Source of the DNA: Bog-473 sp963777485
GTDB lineage: Bacteria; Actinomycetota; Acidimicrobiia; Acidimicrobiales; RAAP-2
NCBI GenBank assembly: GCA_963777485.1
Contig: CAVZQP010000002.1
Location: 186,001-250,000 of the forward strand
Length of the DNA stretch: 64,000 bases
Direction of reading: 5' to 3'
The position numbers were made by a program, and so were the translations under genes. Shown here one piece after another: positions 1 to 7,585 of the stretch; within the stretch, counting starts at the first letter, position 1; each line of letters begins with the position of its first letter. The notes below the pieces were generated by a model. It was not told the DNA's origin. It made no database searches and saw only the letters and a program-made list of their open reading frames with translations.

Positions 1-490
1 TGGCGTTGGCCATCATCCAGAGCGGCACCATCACGGGGAAGTTGAACGGGGTGATGCCGGCGACCACGCCGAGCGGCTCGAGCACGGTGTGCACGTCCAC
101 ACCGGTCGAGACCTCGGTGGAGTGCGCGCCCTTGAGGAGGTGCGGGATGCCGCAGGCGAACTCGATGTTCTCGAGCCCGCGGGCCACCTCGCCGGCGGCG
201 TCGCTCAGGACCTTGCCGTGCTCAGCCGTGACCGCCTTGGCGAGGTCGGGCGCGGCGCGGCTGACGAGGTCACGCAACCGGAACAGGACGGCGGCACGCG
301 CGCTGAGCGAGCCGGCGCCCCACTCGGGCGCCGCCTCCTTGGCGACCTCGACCGCACCGTCGATCTCGGCGGCCGAGGCGAGCGGGACGGTGGCCGTCTG
401 CACGCCGCGGGCCGGATCGAAAACGGGGGCCTCCCGGCCCGACGTCCCCGCCACGGACTTGCCGCCGATGAAGTGCTGGAGTGCCTGCAT
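1..490 (-). CDS. mmsA: CoA-acylating methylmalonate-semialdehyde dehydrogenase, N-terminal part (cut by window edge)
   Basis: About 163 N-terminal residues are visible, from the ATG at 490 with a GAAAGGA ribosome site just upstream; the rest lies outside the window. The translation starts MQALQHFIGGK and contains the ALDH-fold segments VFDPARG, EHGKVLSDAAGEV and GVVAGITPFNFPVMVP. These are characteristic of the MmsA branch of the aldehyde dehydrogenase superfamily, which turns (methyl)malonate semialdehyde into propionyl- or acetyl-CoA using NAD and CoA in valine or inositol breakdown. The catalytic cysteine is not in the visible part. Another ALDH subfamily is possible, but the IGGK start and PFNFP segment favour MmsA. 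Confidence 0.85.
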   Translation of the reverse strand, partial: MQALQHFIGGKSVAGTSGREAPVFDPARGVQTATVPLASAAEIDGAVEVAKEAAPEWGAGSLSARAAVLFRLRDLVSRAAPDLAKAVTAEHGKVLSDAAGEVARGLENIEFACGIPHLLKGAHSTEVSTGVDVHTVLEPLGVVAGITPFNFPVMVPLWMMANA

Positions 491-578
491 GGGGTGATCC
501 TTTCACCATGGCGCGCGGGTGGGCACGCCGGCCGGCGGCCCGGCGGTCTGTCGCGGCGGGCCGCCCGGAGGGGCGGCC

Positions 579-2423
579 TCAGACGGTGGCGGGCTCTTCC
601 AGGGCGAGCTTGGCCAACTCCTCGGAGACCAGCTGGTCCCGTTCGGCGAGGTCGCGGCGGGCGGCGCGCGGGCTCCAACGGCCCCGCATGAAGAACACGA
701 GCACCGCGAAGACCGCCATGCCGATCAGACACACGGTCCACCAGCGTTTCCACTCGCCGGGCGAGGTCTTTTGCGCCGGGATCAGCTTCTCCTCGGCCAA
801 CAACAAATTGGCCAGGTTCGGCGAATATTTGGCGACACCGGCGATCTGGGACGAGGTCACCGGCGTTCCGTTCTGAATGTCCAGCGCGAGCGGGTTGAAC
901 GCGTTCAGGCCGAGCACGTGGGGGTTGGTGAGGCCGCCGGCGGCCGCGATCGCCTTGAGCAAGTTGTGGGTGCTGTTGCAGGACTCGAGGATGGTGGCGA
1001 AGGTGCTGAGCTCCGGTCGCGCCTCGAGGGCCGTCTTGAGCTCGGCGATCACGCTGGCCGGCGCCGGCGTCGCGCTGCATTTCAGCGCGGACGTATTCGG
1101 TGCGTAGTTCTGCGCGGCCTGAATCGTCTGCAGGGTGGCCCCGGCGTTCTGGTTGTCGACCAGCACCGTCGACGTCGTGATGACGTACGGAAGGACGAGG
1201 AACGAAAGCGCCACCGTGATGCGCAGGATCCACCCCCAGATCGCGAGCCCCGACGCGGTGAGCGCAGGGTTGTGCGACTCCACCTGTTCGGTGTAGTTGG
1301 CCATCCAGGGCGCGTACGCGAGTGAGATCGAGGCCGCCAGCAAGACGATCACGAGGACGTTGGCGTAGTAGCTGGCGTGCGGCTGCCCCGTCTGATGGAT
1401 GAGGAACAACATCATGACGATGGAGCATCCAGCGCCGGCGAGCATGAACGGTTTGCGCACCCGGGCCAGGTCGGAGAGCGCTCCCGCCACCACGAGGCCA
1501 ATGGAGAGCGCCGCGGCCAGCCAGACGTTGATGCCGTTGGCCTGCGAGGCGGTCCGGTTGAAGGTGACGACCCAGTAGATGGTGAGCACGCTGACCGACG
1601 CGTAATAGAAGAGCAGGAACACCGAGATCGCGATCGACGACGAAACCAGGTCGAGCTTGAACATCGAGCGGATCGGGTGCGCGGTGGCCGTCTCGACGTC
1701 GACGCCCATCGCCTTCGCCTCGACGAGGGCGCGCTCGCGTTCGGACACCATGAGCTGGTCGCGCAGCTGCGGGGACAGCTCGCGCAGGAACAGGAACGAG
1801 ATGATCACCACGCCCATGCAGACGAGGCCCGAGATGATGAACTGGTCCTGCCACGGGTACAGGTGATCGAGCGTGTTCGTCGCCACCAGGCTCGCGCAGA
1901 GCGCGCCCATCGTCGGTCCGAGCGCCCAGAAGCCCATCGCCACGCCGCGCCCCATCTGCGGTGAGAAGTCGCGCATGAGGGCCGGGGTGGACACCAGGAT
2001 CACGCCTTCGACGAACCCGATCACGCAGTAGGAGGCGGCGAAGCCCCACTTGTTGGTGATGTTGGGGATGGCGAAGAGCTGAATCACCGCGACGACCAAA
2101 GTGCCGAAGATCGTGAGATTGGCGCGCCCGATCTTGTCGGACAGGCCTCCGATGAACGCGCTGAACGCGCCGATCGCGTTCGACACCACGAGGAGGTACA
2201 GGAAGAACGCGAACGACATGTGGTAGTAGGGCAGCATCCGCGGCGTGACGGCCCCCTCCACGTAGTAGAGGTAATAGAGCATGATCGTCGTGAGCACGAC
2301 GATCGAGAGGTAACCGATGCGCGGCAGGGTGTCGGGATAGCGATCGAGCCGCCGGGTCACGAACGCCTTGACCCACCACCGCTCGTCGCGAGAGGGTTCG
2401 GTGGTCGCCGTCGTGGTGCTCAT
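579..2423 (-). CDS. MFS transporter with a large extracytoplasmic insert before the last helix
   Basis: 614 residues. An N-terminal cytoplasmic stretch is followed by about 12 hydrophobic segments. MFS loop signatures are visible: GGLSDKIGRANL between helices 2 and 3, and ALSDLARVRKPFM in the second half. The fold is that of a sugar/metabolite proton symporter, but the substrate cannot be told. The odd part is a stretch of roughly 150 hydrophilic residues between the penultimate helix (LSFLVLPYVI) and the last one (VCLIGMAVFAVLVFFM). It carries two cysteines and Ala/Asn-rich sequence and is predicted to face outside. The gene ends about 90 bases before mmsA on the same strand, so the two may be co-transcribed. 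Confidence 0.85.
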   Translation of the reverse strand: MSTTTATTEPSRDERWWVKAFVTRRLDRYPDTLPRIGYLSIVVLTTIMLYYLYYVEGAVTPRMLPYYHMSFAFFLYLLVVSNAIGAFSAFIGGLSDKIGRANLTIFGTLVVAVIQLFAIPNITNKWGFAASYCVIGFVEGVILVSTPALMRDFSPQMGRGVAMGFWALGPTMGALCASLVATNTLDHLYPWQDQFIISGLVCMGVVIISFLFLRELSPQLRDQLMVSERERALVEAKAMGVDVETATAHPIRSMFKLDLVSSSIAISVFLLFYYASVSVLTIYWVVTFNRTASQANGINVWLAAALSIGLVVAGALSDLARVRKPFMLAGAGCSIVMMLFLIHQTGQPHASYYANVLVIVLLAASISLAYAPWMANYTEQVESHNPALTASGLAIWGWILRITVALSFLVLPYVITTSTVLVDNQNAGATLQTIQAAQNYAPNTSALKCSATPAPASVIAELKTALEARPELSTFATILESCNSTHNLLKAIAAAGGLTNPHVLGLNAFNPLALDIQNGTPVTSSQIAGVAKYSPNLANLLLAEEKLIPAQKTSPGEWKRWWTVCLIGMAVFAVLVFFMRGRWSPRAARRDLAERDQLVSEELAKLALEEPATV

Positions 2424-2489
2424 CCTCGTCCCCCTTTGTCCGGGCGATGGTGCGTGCGTCTGATGCTAGGGCGACCAGCGCTCTGATGA

Positions 2490-2509
2490 GAGGGGACTTT
2501 GGTCCCGAC
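2490..2509. promoter_or_regulatory. Dos-box-like palindrome upstream of the WS/DGAT gene
   Basis: The sequence GAGGGGACTTTGGTCCCGAC has inverted arms GGGAC/GTCCC separated by 4 bases. It agrees at 16 of 20 positions with the mycobacterial DosR box consensus TTSGGGACTWWAGTCCCSAA, quoted from general knowledge. It lies about 90 bases before the likely start of the acyltransferase gene, and a DosR-like response regulator is encoded 3 kb away. A role as that regulator's operator is an inference. Confidence 0.55.
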
Positions 2510-2597
2510 GGAGGCCGGACCTTCAGCACTGGACGTGCGGCCGCTCAGTGCCCACAATCGGGTAGTGGGTTTGGCCACGTCAGCAAGGGATGGACAC

Positions 2598-3980
2598 ATG
2601 GACCCGGCCGTGAACTCCGAGGCGGATCGGACCGTCGACACGATGAGCGGCTCGGACGCTCTGCTCTGGACGATCAGCACCGACCCGGTCATGCGCCCCA
2701 CCATCGTGGCGGTCATGATCCTGGCGGACGCACCGGCCTGGGGCGAGGTGCGGACGCGGGTCGGGGCCCTCACCGAGGCAGTACCCCGACTGCGGTCCCG
2801 CGCCATGTCACGCGGGCTGGGACGGATCCGTCCGGAGTTCGTGGTGGAGCCCGCCTTCGACCTGGACCTGCACCTGCGACGCGTGCGGGTCGCCGGGTCG
2901 GGGGGCCGGCGTCAGGTGCTGGACATGGCGCAGACCATGGCGACGAGCGGGTTCGACCATGCGCTCCCCTTGTGGGAAGCGGTGCTCGTCGAGGACCTCG
3001 ACGGCGGCGAGGCCGCGCTCGTCATGAAGGTGCATCACGCGCTGATCGACGGGGTGGGCGGGCTCGCGGCACTCGGCGCCCTGTTCGACGCGCCCGAACG
3101 CGTCCCACAGGGCGCGTCCACCTCGGGAGCGCCGGGCGACGTCGCTCGCAGCGCCAGCGCGTCGGTGCTCCATCCCGACGATCTGCCCGAGGCCGTGAAG
3201 TTGGTCGACGAAGCGCTCGATGCGGTGCTGCATCCCGTCCGCACGCTGGGCCGGCTGGCCGCCGTGGGGACGTCGGTCGCACGCCTCATGGCGCCGGCCG
3301 GACGGCCAGTGTCGCCGATCATGCACGGGCGCAGCTTCCGGCGGCACGTCGAGGTCGTCGACGTGCCGGTTGCAGATCTCCAGCGGGCCGCCCGCGGCTG
3401 GCAGGGCACGCTCAACGACGTCTTCGTCGCTTCCGTGGTCCGTGGCCTCGCCCGCTACCACGAGCAACACGGCGTGACGAGCCCGGGGTTCCGCGTGCTC
3501 ATGCCGGTCAACGTGCGCCACCAGGGCGACCGCGGCGCGGGGAACCACTTCGTCCCTGCCCGCTTCGTGATCCCGGTGCACGCTGATCTGGCGGACTGCG
3601 TCGCCGAGGTCCAGCGTTTGACCGGGATATGGAAGCACGCGCCCGGCCTCGCGCTCAACGACGTGATGGCCAACGGGCTGAGCGCCCTGCCCGCACCCGT
3701 CGCCCGCGGCCTGTGGAGCAGCATGCTCATGGGCAACGACTTCTGCATCACGAACGTGCCCGGTCCGCCCTTTCCCGTCTCGCTCGACGGCGCGCCGGTT
3801 CGCGCCGTCTACGCCGTGTCGCCGCCATCGGGCGCCGCGTTCAACGTCTCGCTGGTTTCGATGGCGGAACGCGCCTGCGTGGCCCTCACGGTCGACACGG
3901 CCGCGATACCCGACGGCGCGAAGCTCGCGGGTTGCATCGACGACGGCTTCGCGGAGGTCTGCTCGGTCCGGGTGGACTGA
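2598..3980 (+). CDS. Wax ester synthase / diacylglycerol acyltransferase (WS/DGAT, Tgs family)
   Basis: 460 residues. Transfers a fatty acyl group from acyl-CoA to diacylglycerol or a fatty alcohol, making storage triacylglycerol or wax ester at the membrane. The condensation-type active-site motif HHALIDG is at about residues 146-152. The N-terminal MSGSDALLW resembles the family's usual start, and the C-terminal NVPGPPFPV and DGAKLAGCIDDG segments are typical. I chose the ATG at 2598 because AAGGGA sits 8 bases upstream; the ATG at 2643 is an alternative. In mycobacteria tgs1 belongs to the DosR dormancy regulon. Here the gene neighbours a DevS/DevR-like pair and has a Dos-box-like palindrome upstream. 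Confidence 0.88.
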   Translation: MDPAVNSEADRTVDTMSGSDALLWTISTDPVMRPTIVAVMILADAPAWGEVRTRVGALTEAVPRLRSRAMSRGLGRIRPEFVVEPAFDLDLHLRRVRVAGSGGRRQVLDMAQTMATSGFDHALPLWEAVLVEDLDGGEAALVMKVHHALIDGVGGLAALGALFDAPERVPQGASTSGAPGDVARSASASVLHPDDLPEAVKLVDEALDAVLHPVRTLGRLAAVGTSVARLMAPAGRPVSPIMHGRSFRRHVEVVDVPVADLQRAARGWQGTLNDVFVASVVRGLARYHEQHGVTSPGFRVLMPVNVRHQGDRGAGNHFVPARFVIPVHADLADCVAEVQRLTGIWKHAPGLALNDVMANGLSALPAPVARGLWSSMLMGNDFCITNVPGPPFPVSLDGAPVRAVYAVSPPSGAAFNVSLVSMAERACVALTVDTAAIPDGAKLAGCIDDGFAEVCSVRVD

Positions 3981-4019
3981 CCTTCCGCCGGTGGCGGGAC
4001 GTCGGTGTCGGTCTCGGCG

Positions 4020-5198
4020 TCAGGCCAAGCCCGTGCCCGCCTCGGCCGCGATGGCCTCGTCGATCGGAGGCAGGGGAACGTGCCAGGTGAGGCGGGTGCC
4101 ACCCTCCCGCGAGGTGCCGATCTCCATGCCGCCTTCGAGGCGCACCGCCCGCTGGCGCATGTTCTTCAGGCCGAGCGCGCCGGGGGAGTGACCGGCGGTC
4201 CCCACGCCGACGCCGTCGTCCGCCACCACGACCCGCAACTCGTCGCCCGCTGTGACCGTGACGACGACCTTCGTCGCCTGCGCATGCTTCCCCACGTTGG
4301 TGAGCGCCTCGCGCAGGACGGCCAGCACCTCCTCGGCGAGTTGGCCGGTGACGGCGTGATCGACCGGGCCGATGACGGACACCTGCGGGTGCAGGTTGAG
4401 GACGGGACGGAGCTCGTGCACCAGATCGAGCACCTTGGGCTGGAGGCCCTCCTTGTTGATCGTCAGCTCGATGTCGAAGATCGCCTTGCGCAACTGCCGG
4501 ATCGTCTCGTCGAGCTTGTCGATGGCCTCCGCGATGCGCATGACGGCCTCGGGACGTTCGACCATCCGCGCCGTGCCCTGGAGCGAAAGGCCGATGGCGA
4601 ACAGGCGCTGGATGACCGAGTCGTGCAGGTCCCGCGCGATGCGGTCGCGGTCTTCGGTCAGCGCGCGGTCGCGCACCAATGAGTGCAGGCGCGCGTTCTC
4701 GATCGCAATGCCCGCCGCCATCGCCAGTGCGAGCACGAGCTCTTCGTCGTCGGCGGAGAACTCCTTGGCGTGGCGCTTGTTCGTGAGATACAGGTTCCCG
4801 TAGACCTCCCCGTGGACACGCACCGGCACGCCGAGGAACGAGGCCATCTCCGGGTGCAGCTCCGGTGTGCCGTAGCTGTCCGGGCTGTCCGAAAGGTCGG
4901 CCAGCCGGAGCGGCTTTTCGTCCGCAATCAGTGTGCCGAGGACGCCGCGGCCGGTCGGGCGCGGGCCGATGGACTGCTCCTGCTCGCTGTCGAGGCCAAC
5001 CGTCAGGAATTGATCGAGCGTTTGGCCGTCGGCGGACAGCACGCCGAGCGCGCCGAACTCCGCGTCGACGAGGTCGCAGGCCTCCTCGATGATGCGGCGC
5101 AGCACGACCGGGAGGTGTAGCTCGGCATCGAGGATGAGGATCGCCTGCACCAGGCGCCGCAGCCTGACGGGATCGTCGATCTGGTCGAAAGATTGCAC
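4020..5198 (-). CDS. devS: DevS/DosT-like GAF sensor histidine kinase
   Basis: 392 residues from a GTG start (an alternative GTG lies 13 codons upstream at 5237). One GAF domain covers about residues 20-170. It is followed by a HisKA_3 dimerisation domain with phospho-acceptor His192 in RIARDLHDSVIQRL, then an ATPase domain with N-box REALTNVGKHA and G-boxes VADDGVGV and GALGLKNM. The wording around RIARDLHDSVIQRLFAIGL is very close to mycobacterial DevS/DosT, which have two GAF domains; here only one is present. His115 (ELHPEMASFLGVP) lies where, by my recollection, DevS has its haem-binding histidine. The gene is divergent from the response regulator across a 129-base gap. Confidence 0.88.
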   Translation of the reverse strand: MQSFDQIDDPVRLRRLVQAILILDAELHLPVVLRRIIEEACDLVDAEFGALGVLSADGQTLDQFLTVGLDSEQEQSIGPRPTGRGVLGTLIADEKPLRLADLSDSPDSYGTPELHPEMASFLGVPVRVHGEVYGNLYLTNKRHAKEFSADDEELVLALAMAAGIAIENARLHSLVRDRALTEDRDRIARDLHDSVIQRLFAIGLSLQGTARMVERPEAVMRIAEAIDKLDETIRQLRKAIFDIELTINKEGLQPKVLDLVHELRPVLNLHPQVSVIGPVDHAVTGQLAEEVLAVLREALTNVGKHAQATKVVVTVTAGDELRVVVADDGVGVGTAGHSPGALGLKNMRQRAVRLEGGMEIGTSREGGTRLTWHVPLPPIDEAIAAEAGTGLA

Positions 5199-5327
5199 CC
5201 CTTGCACGCCGGACCAGGGTAGCGCCGGGTGCGGCACGGACACGGCACGCACACGACACGCACAATCTCGCTCCGAACAGGGCCGGTGCGTTCCCAGAGG
5301 TGCGGAGTGGCGTGGCACAATTGCACG

Positions 5328-5987
5328 ATGGGGATTCGGGTGTTCGTGCTGGACGACCATGAGCTCGTCCGGACGGGGTTGCGCACACTGCTCGAAGCCG
5401 AAGACGACCTCGAGGTCGTCGGCGAGGCGGGGACCGCGGTGGAGGGGCTGCGTCTCATCCGCCAGCTCCAGCCCGACGTCGCCGTCCTCGACGTCCGCCT
5501 GCCGGACGGGTCCGGCATCGAGGTGTGCCGGGAGATCCAGTCGGAGTTGCCGGGTGTCCACTGCCTGATGCTCACGTCGTACTCGGACGACGACGCGCTG
5601 TTCTCGTCCATCATGGCGGGCGCCTCGGGCTACGTCCTGAAGGAGATCGGGGGTGGCGACCTCCTGGGTGACATCCGGAAGGTGAGCCGGGGCATGTCGC
5701 TCCTCGACCCGGTCCTGACCCAGGAGCTGTGGGACCGCCTGCGCAAGGACCAGGAGGCCGAGTCGAGGCTGACGGTCCTCACCCCCCAGGAGCGCCGCGT
5801 CCTGGAGCTGATCGCGCAGGGGCAGTCGAACCGGCAGATCGCCGAGGCATTGTTCCTGGCCGAGGCGACTGTGAAGAACTACGTGTCGAGCCTGTTGTCG
5901 AAGCTGGGCATGCGGCGCCGCACCGAGGCCGCCGTCTACGCAGCGGTCCTGGCCGAGCGCAAGTCCGGGCCTCCACCGGCGCACTGA
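5328..5987 (+). CDS. devR: DevR/DosR-like response regulator (NarL/LuxR family)
   Basis: 219 residues from the ATG at 5328. The receiver domain has acidic pair Asp9/Asp10, phosphorylation site Asp55 (VAVLDVRLPDG) and the switch lysine in GYVLKEI. The C-terminal LuxR-type helix-turn-helix reads LTPQERRVLELIAQGQSNRQ, then TVKNYVSSLLSKLGMRRRTE, almost word for word like mycobacterial DosR. It is expected to be phosphorylated by the divergent kinase and to bind GGGAC-N4-GTCCC palindromes like the one at 2490. The Lys-Asn pair in TVKN that contacts DNA in DosR is kept; a preceding lysine of DosR is Ala here (AEATVKN). Confidence 0.9.
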   Translation: MGIRVFVLDDHELVRTGLRTLLEAEDDLEVVGEAGTAVEGLRLIRQLQPDVAVLDVRLPDGSGIEVCREIQSELPGVHCLMLTSYSDDDALFSSIMAGASGYVLKEIGGGDLLGDIRKVSRGMSLLDPVLTQELWDRLRKDQEAESRLTVLTPQERRVLELIAQGQSNRQIAEALFLAEATVKNYVSSLLSKLGMRRRTEAAVYAAVLAERKSGPPPAH

Positions 5988-6030
5988 GCCCACGCTCTGC
6001 GGGCGCCGATGGGCTGGGCCCCGGGGCTGC

Positions 6031-6390
6031 TCAGGGCGAAACGCTGACCCGGCGCTGATCGTCGAGCGTCCGGAAGTCGACGCCGGCGCTGCGCAACAGC
6101 GCCTCGAGGCGCGACCGCTCGGCCAGCGGGTTCGCGAAGCGCGTCGGGTCGCTCTGGATGCCCATGGCGCCGCACAACCGCAGCAGCATGCGGTCGTGGT
6201 CGAGCTCGAGCGCCAGGTCCTCCGCCATGACGTGGCTCGGGTCCATCCCATGGCCCCGAAGCCGCCGCCGACACTGCAGCAACACCACCACGAGCTCGTC
6301 GCGGGACGTCGGCAGTTCCACCGGGTCCATATCGGCGCACAGCTCGCCGAGCAGTTCGCTGTACATCGACATCGTGCTGACAGCCTGCAC
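6031..6390 (-). CDS. Conserved hypothetical protein, 119 residues
   Basis: Small soluble, acidic protein. Leu- and Arg-rich helical segments (ELVVVLLQCRRRLR, HDRMLLRLCGAMGI, RSRLEALLRSAGVDF) suggest an all-helical fold. No known domain is recognised. It lies just downstream of and convergent with the DevR-like gene, and ahead of the GGDEF-type gene on the same strand. Candidate starts are the ATG at 6390 and in-frame ATGs a few codons later (MSMYSELLGEL). Codon use fits a real gene. Confidence 0.6.
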   Translation of the reverse strand: MQAVSTMSMYSELLGELCADMDPVELPTSRDELVVVLLQCRRRLRGHGMDPSHVMAEDLALELDHDRMLLRLCGAMGIQSDPTRFANPLAERSRLEALLRSAGVDFRTLDDQRRVSVSP

Positions 6391-6555
6391 GGCGGTTGCC
6401 CACTGCCGCCAGAGCCGATACTCCTGACTTAAATGCCCTAATTCGGCGCGGCGCCCGCCGGGTCTCGTGGCCCAACAGTCGTTGGGGAAGGCCGTCGAGC
6501 TGGGCTGTTGTCGAATTCCGACGCCATCCCGGACAGCGAGTCCGGTCGTCCCTCC

Positions 6556-7269
6556 TCAGCGACTGCCGGCGCGGGTGGAGCGATCAGCGCGGGCGAGCAC
6601 GTCCTCCGCCGCCTCGGCGTCCTCGGCCAGCGCGACGCCCAGCGTGGCCCGGAGCCGGATCGGTTGCCCTCCGACGACGACCGGATCGTCGAGCGTCTTC
6701 TGGAGCCGGCGCGTCAGGGGACCGACCGACTGCTCGTCGGTGACGGCCAGCACGACGACCAACTCGTTGCCCCCGACCCGGCCGATCGTGTCCTCCGTCC
6801 GCAGGACCGAAGTGAGGCGATCCGCCATCTCGCAGAGGACGGTGTTCCCGGTCGTGTAGCCGAGATCGGTGTTGATCTCCCCGAGGTTGTCGAGGTTGAC
6901 GTGGCACACGACCACCTCGCCGCCGTGCCGCCGCATCCGCGCCAGCGCCTGGGTGAGGCGGTCGAGCAACAAGAGCTGGTTGGCCAGCCCGGTGTGCGGG
7001 TCGGACATAGACAACTGCCAGAGCTGGTCGTACTTCCCAGCCCGCGGTGTGCGTCCGGCAGACTTGGCGTCGCCGGAAGTGAACTCCTGCAACATCGACT
7101 CCACGCTCCCGCTTCTGCCGCCCGCCGGCATGCCCGCGGTCGACTCAGCCCCCTGCCCACGACCCGCGTCTTCAGACGCGCGGGACCGCGTATGTACCTC
7201 GTCCCGCCCAAAGAGCCGCTTCTTCTCTCGCTTCACCCTCCGCCCTCTCCACTGCGTATCCGAAATCAC
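6556..7269 (-). CDS. Degenerate GGDEF-domain protein, possible c-di-GMP receptor
   Basis: 237 residues. A basic, low-complexity N-terminal region of about 80 residues precedes a GGDEF domain (SDPHTGLANQLLLLDRL onward). The signature motif is GGNEL (residues 166-170) instead of GG[D/E]EF. The first metal-binding Asp is Asn125 (VNLDNLGEIN). Both metal ligands needed for diguanylate cyclase activity therefore look lost. The inhibitory-site motif RxxD is intact as RTED (157-160), exactly five residues before the signature. The protein thus looks like a c-di-GMP-sensing or structural domain rather than a cyclase. No transmembrane segment is seen. The start is uncertain; Met60 (MLQEF) is an alternative. 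Confidence 0.75.
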   Translation of the reverse strand: MISDTQWRGRRVKREKKRLFGRDEVHTRSRASEDAGRGQGAESTAGMPAGGRSGSVESMLQEFTSGDAKSAGRTPRAGKYDQLWQLSMSDPHTGLANQLLLLDRLTQALARMRRHGGEVVVCHVNLDNLGEINTDLGYTTGNTVLCEMADRLTSVLRTEDTIGRVGGNELVVVLAVTDEQSVGPLTRRLQKTLDDPVVVGGQPIRLRATLGVALAEDAEAAEDVLARADRSTRAGSR

Positions 7270-7585
7270 TCTTACCGTTCAGGGGGAGTCGGTACAGAGC
7301 AAAAGGTCATGGGGTACCCCGATGTTGTGGCCGAATTGCGATCGGGTGGGGCCTCGTTTTCCCAGGCCAGGGTGCTGAAGGACGATCGTATGGGCCCGGT
7401 CGGGGCTGGGGTCGAAACCACCGGTCTGCCACCTGCTTGCACCAAAGACGCCATCGGGTAGCAGGACCGCGCCGCGCTAACGTCAACTGGGGTACACGCA
7501 CGATCCGGACATCGACCATCACGAACTTCGATCCGACGCACCTGACGCAACGAGCCCTGCGCACTCCCCCGGTCGGTGGCGCCCG
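7270..7585. other. Divergent intergenic region, 316 bases
   Basis: Separates the GGDEF-type gene (leftward) from the RNase D gene (rightward) and must hold both promoters. I see no tRNA, strong inverted repeat or convincing small gene. A short rightward open frame (about 7309-7461) has no ribosome site or recognisable product. Confidence 0.4.

Noticed and set aside
205..2529. Very long leftward open frame overlapping mmsA and the MFS gene
   Set aside because: Arg/Pro/Ala-rich translation with no domain; it is a GC-rich shadow of the MFS gene frame.
5199..6251. In-frame upstream extension of the DevS-like kinase to over 700 residues
   Set aside because: It runs antisense through the response regulator gene, has no domain, and the family start lies near 5198-5237.
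7309..7461. Small rightward open frame before RNase D
   Set aside because: No ribosome site, no recognisable product; more likely promoter DNA.
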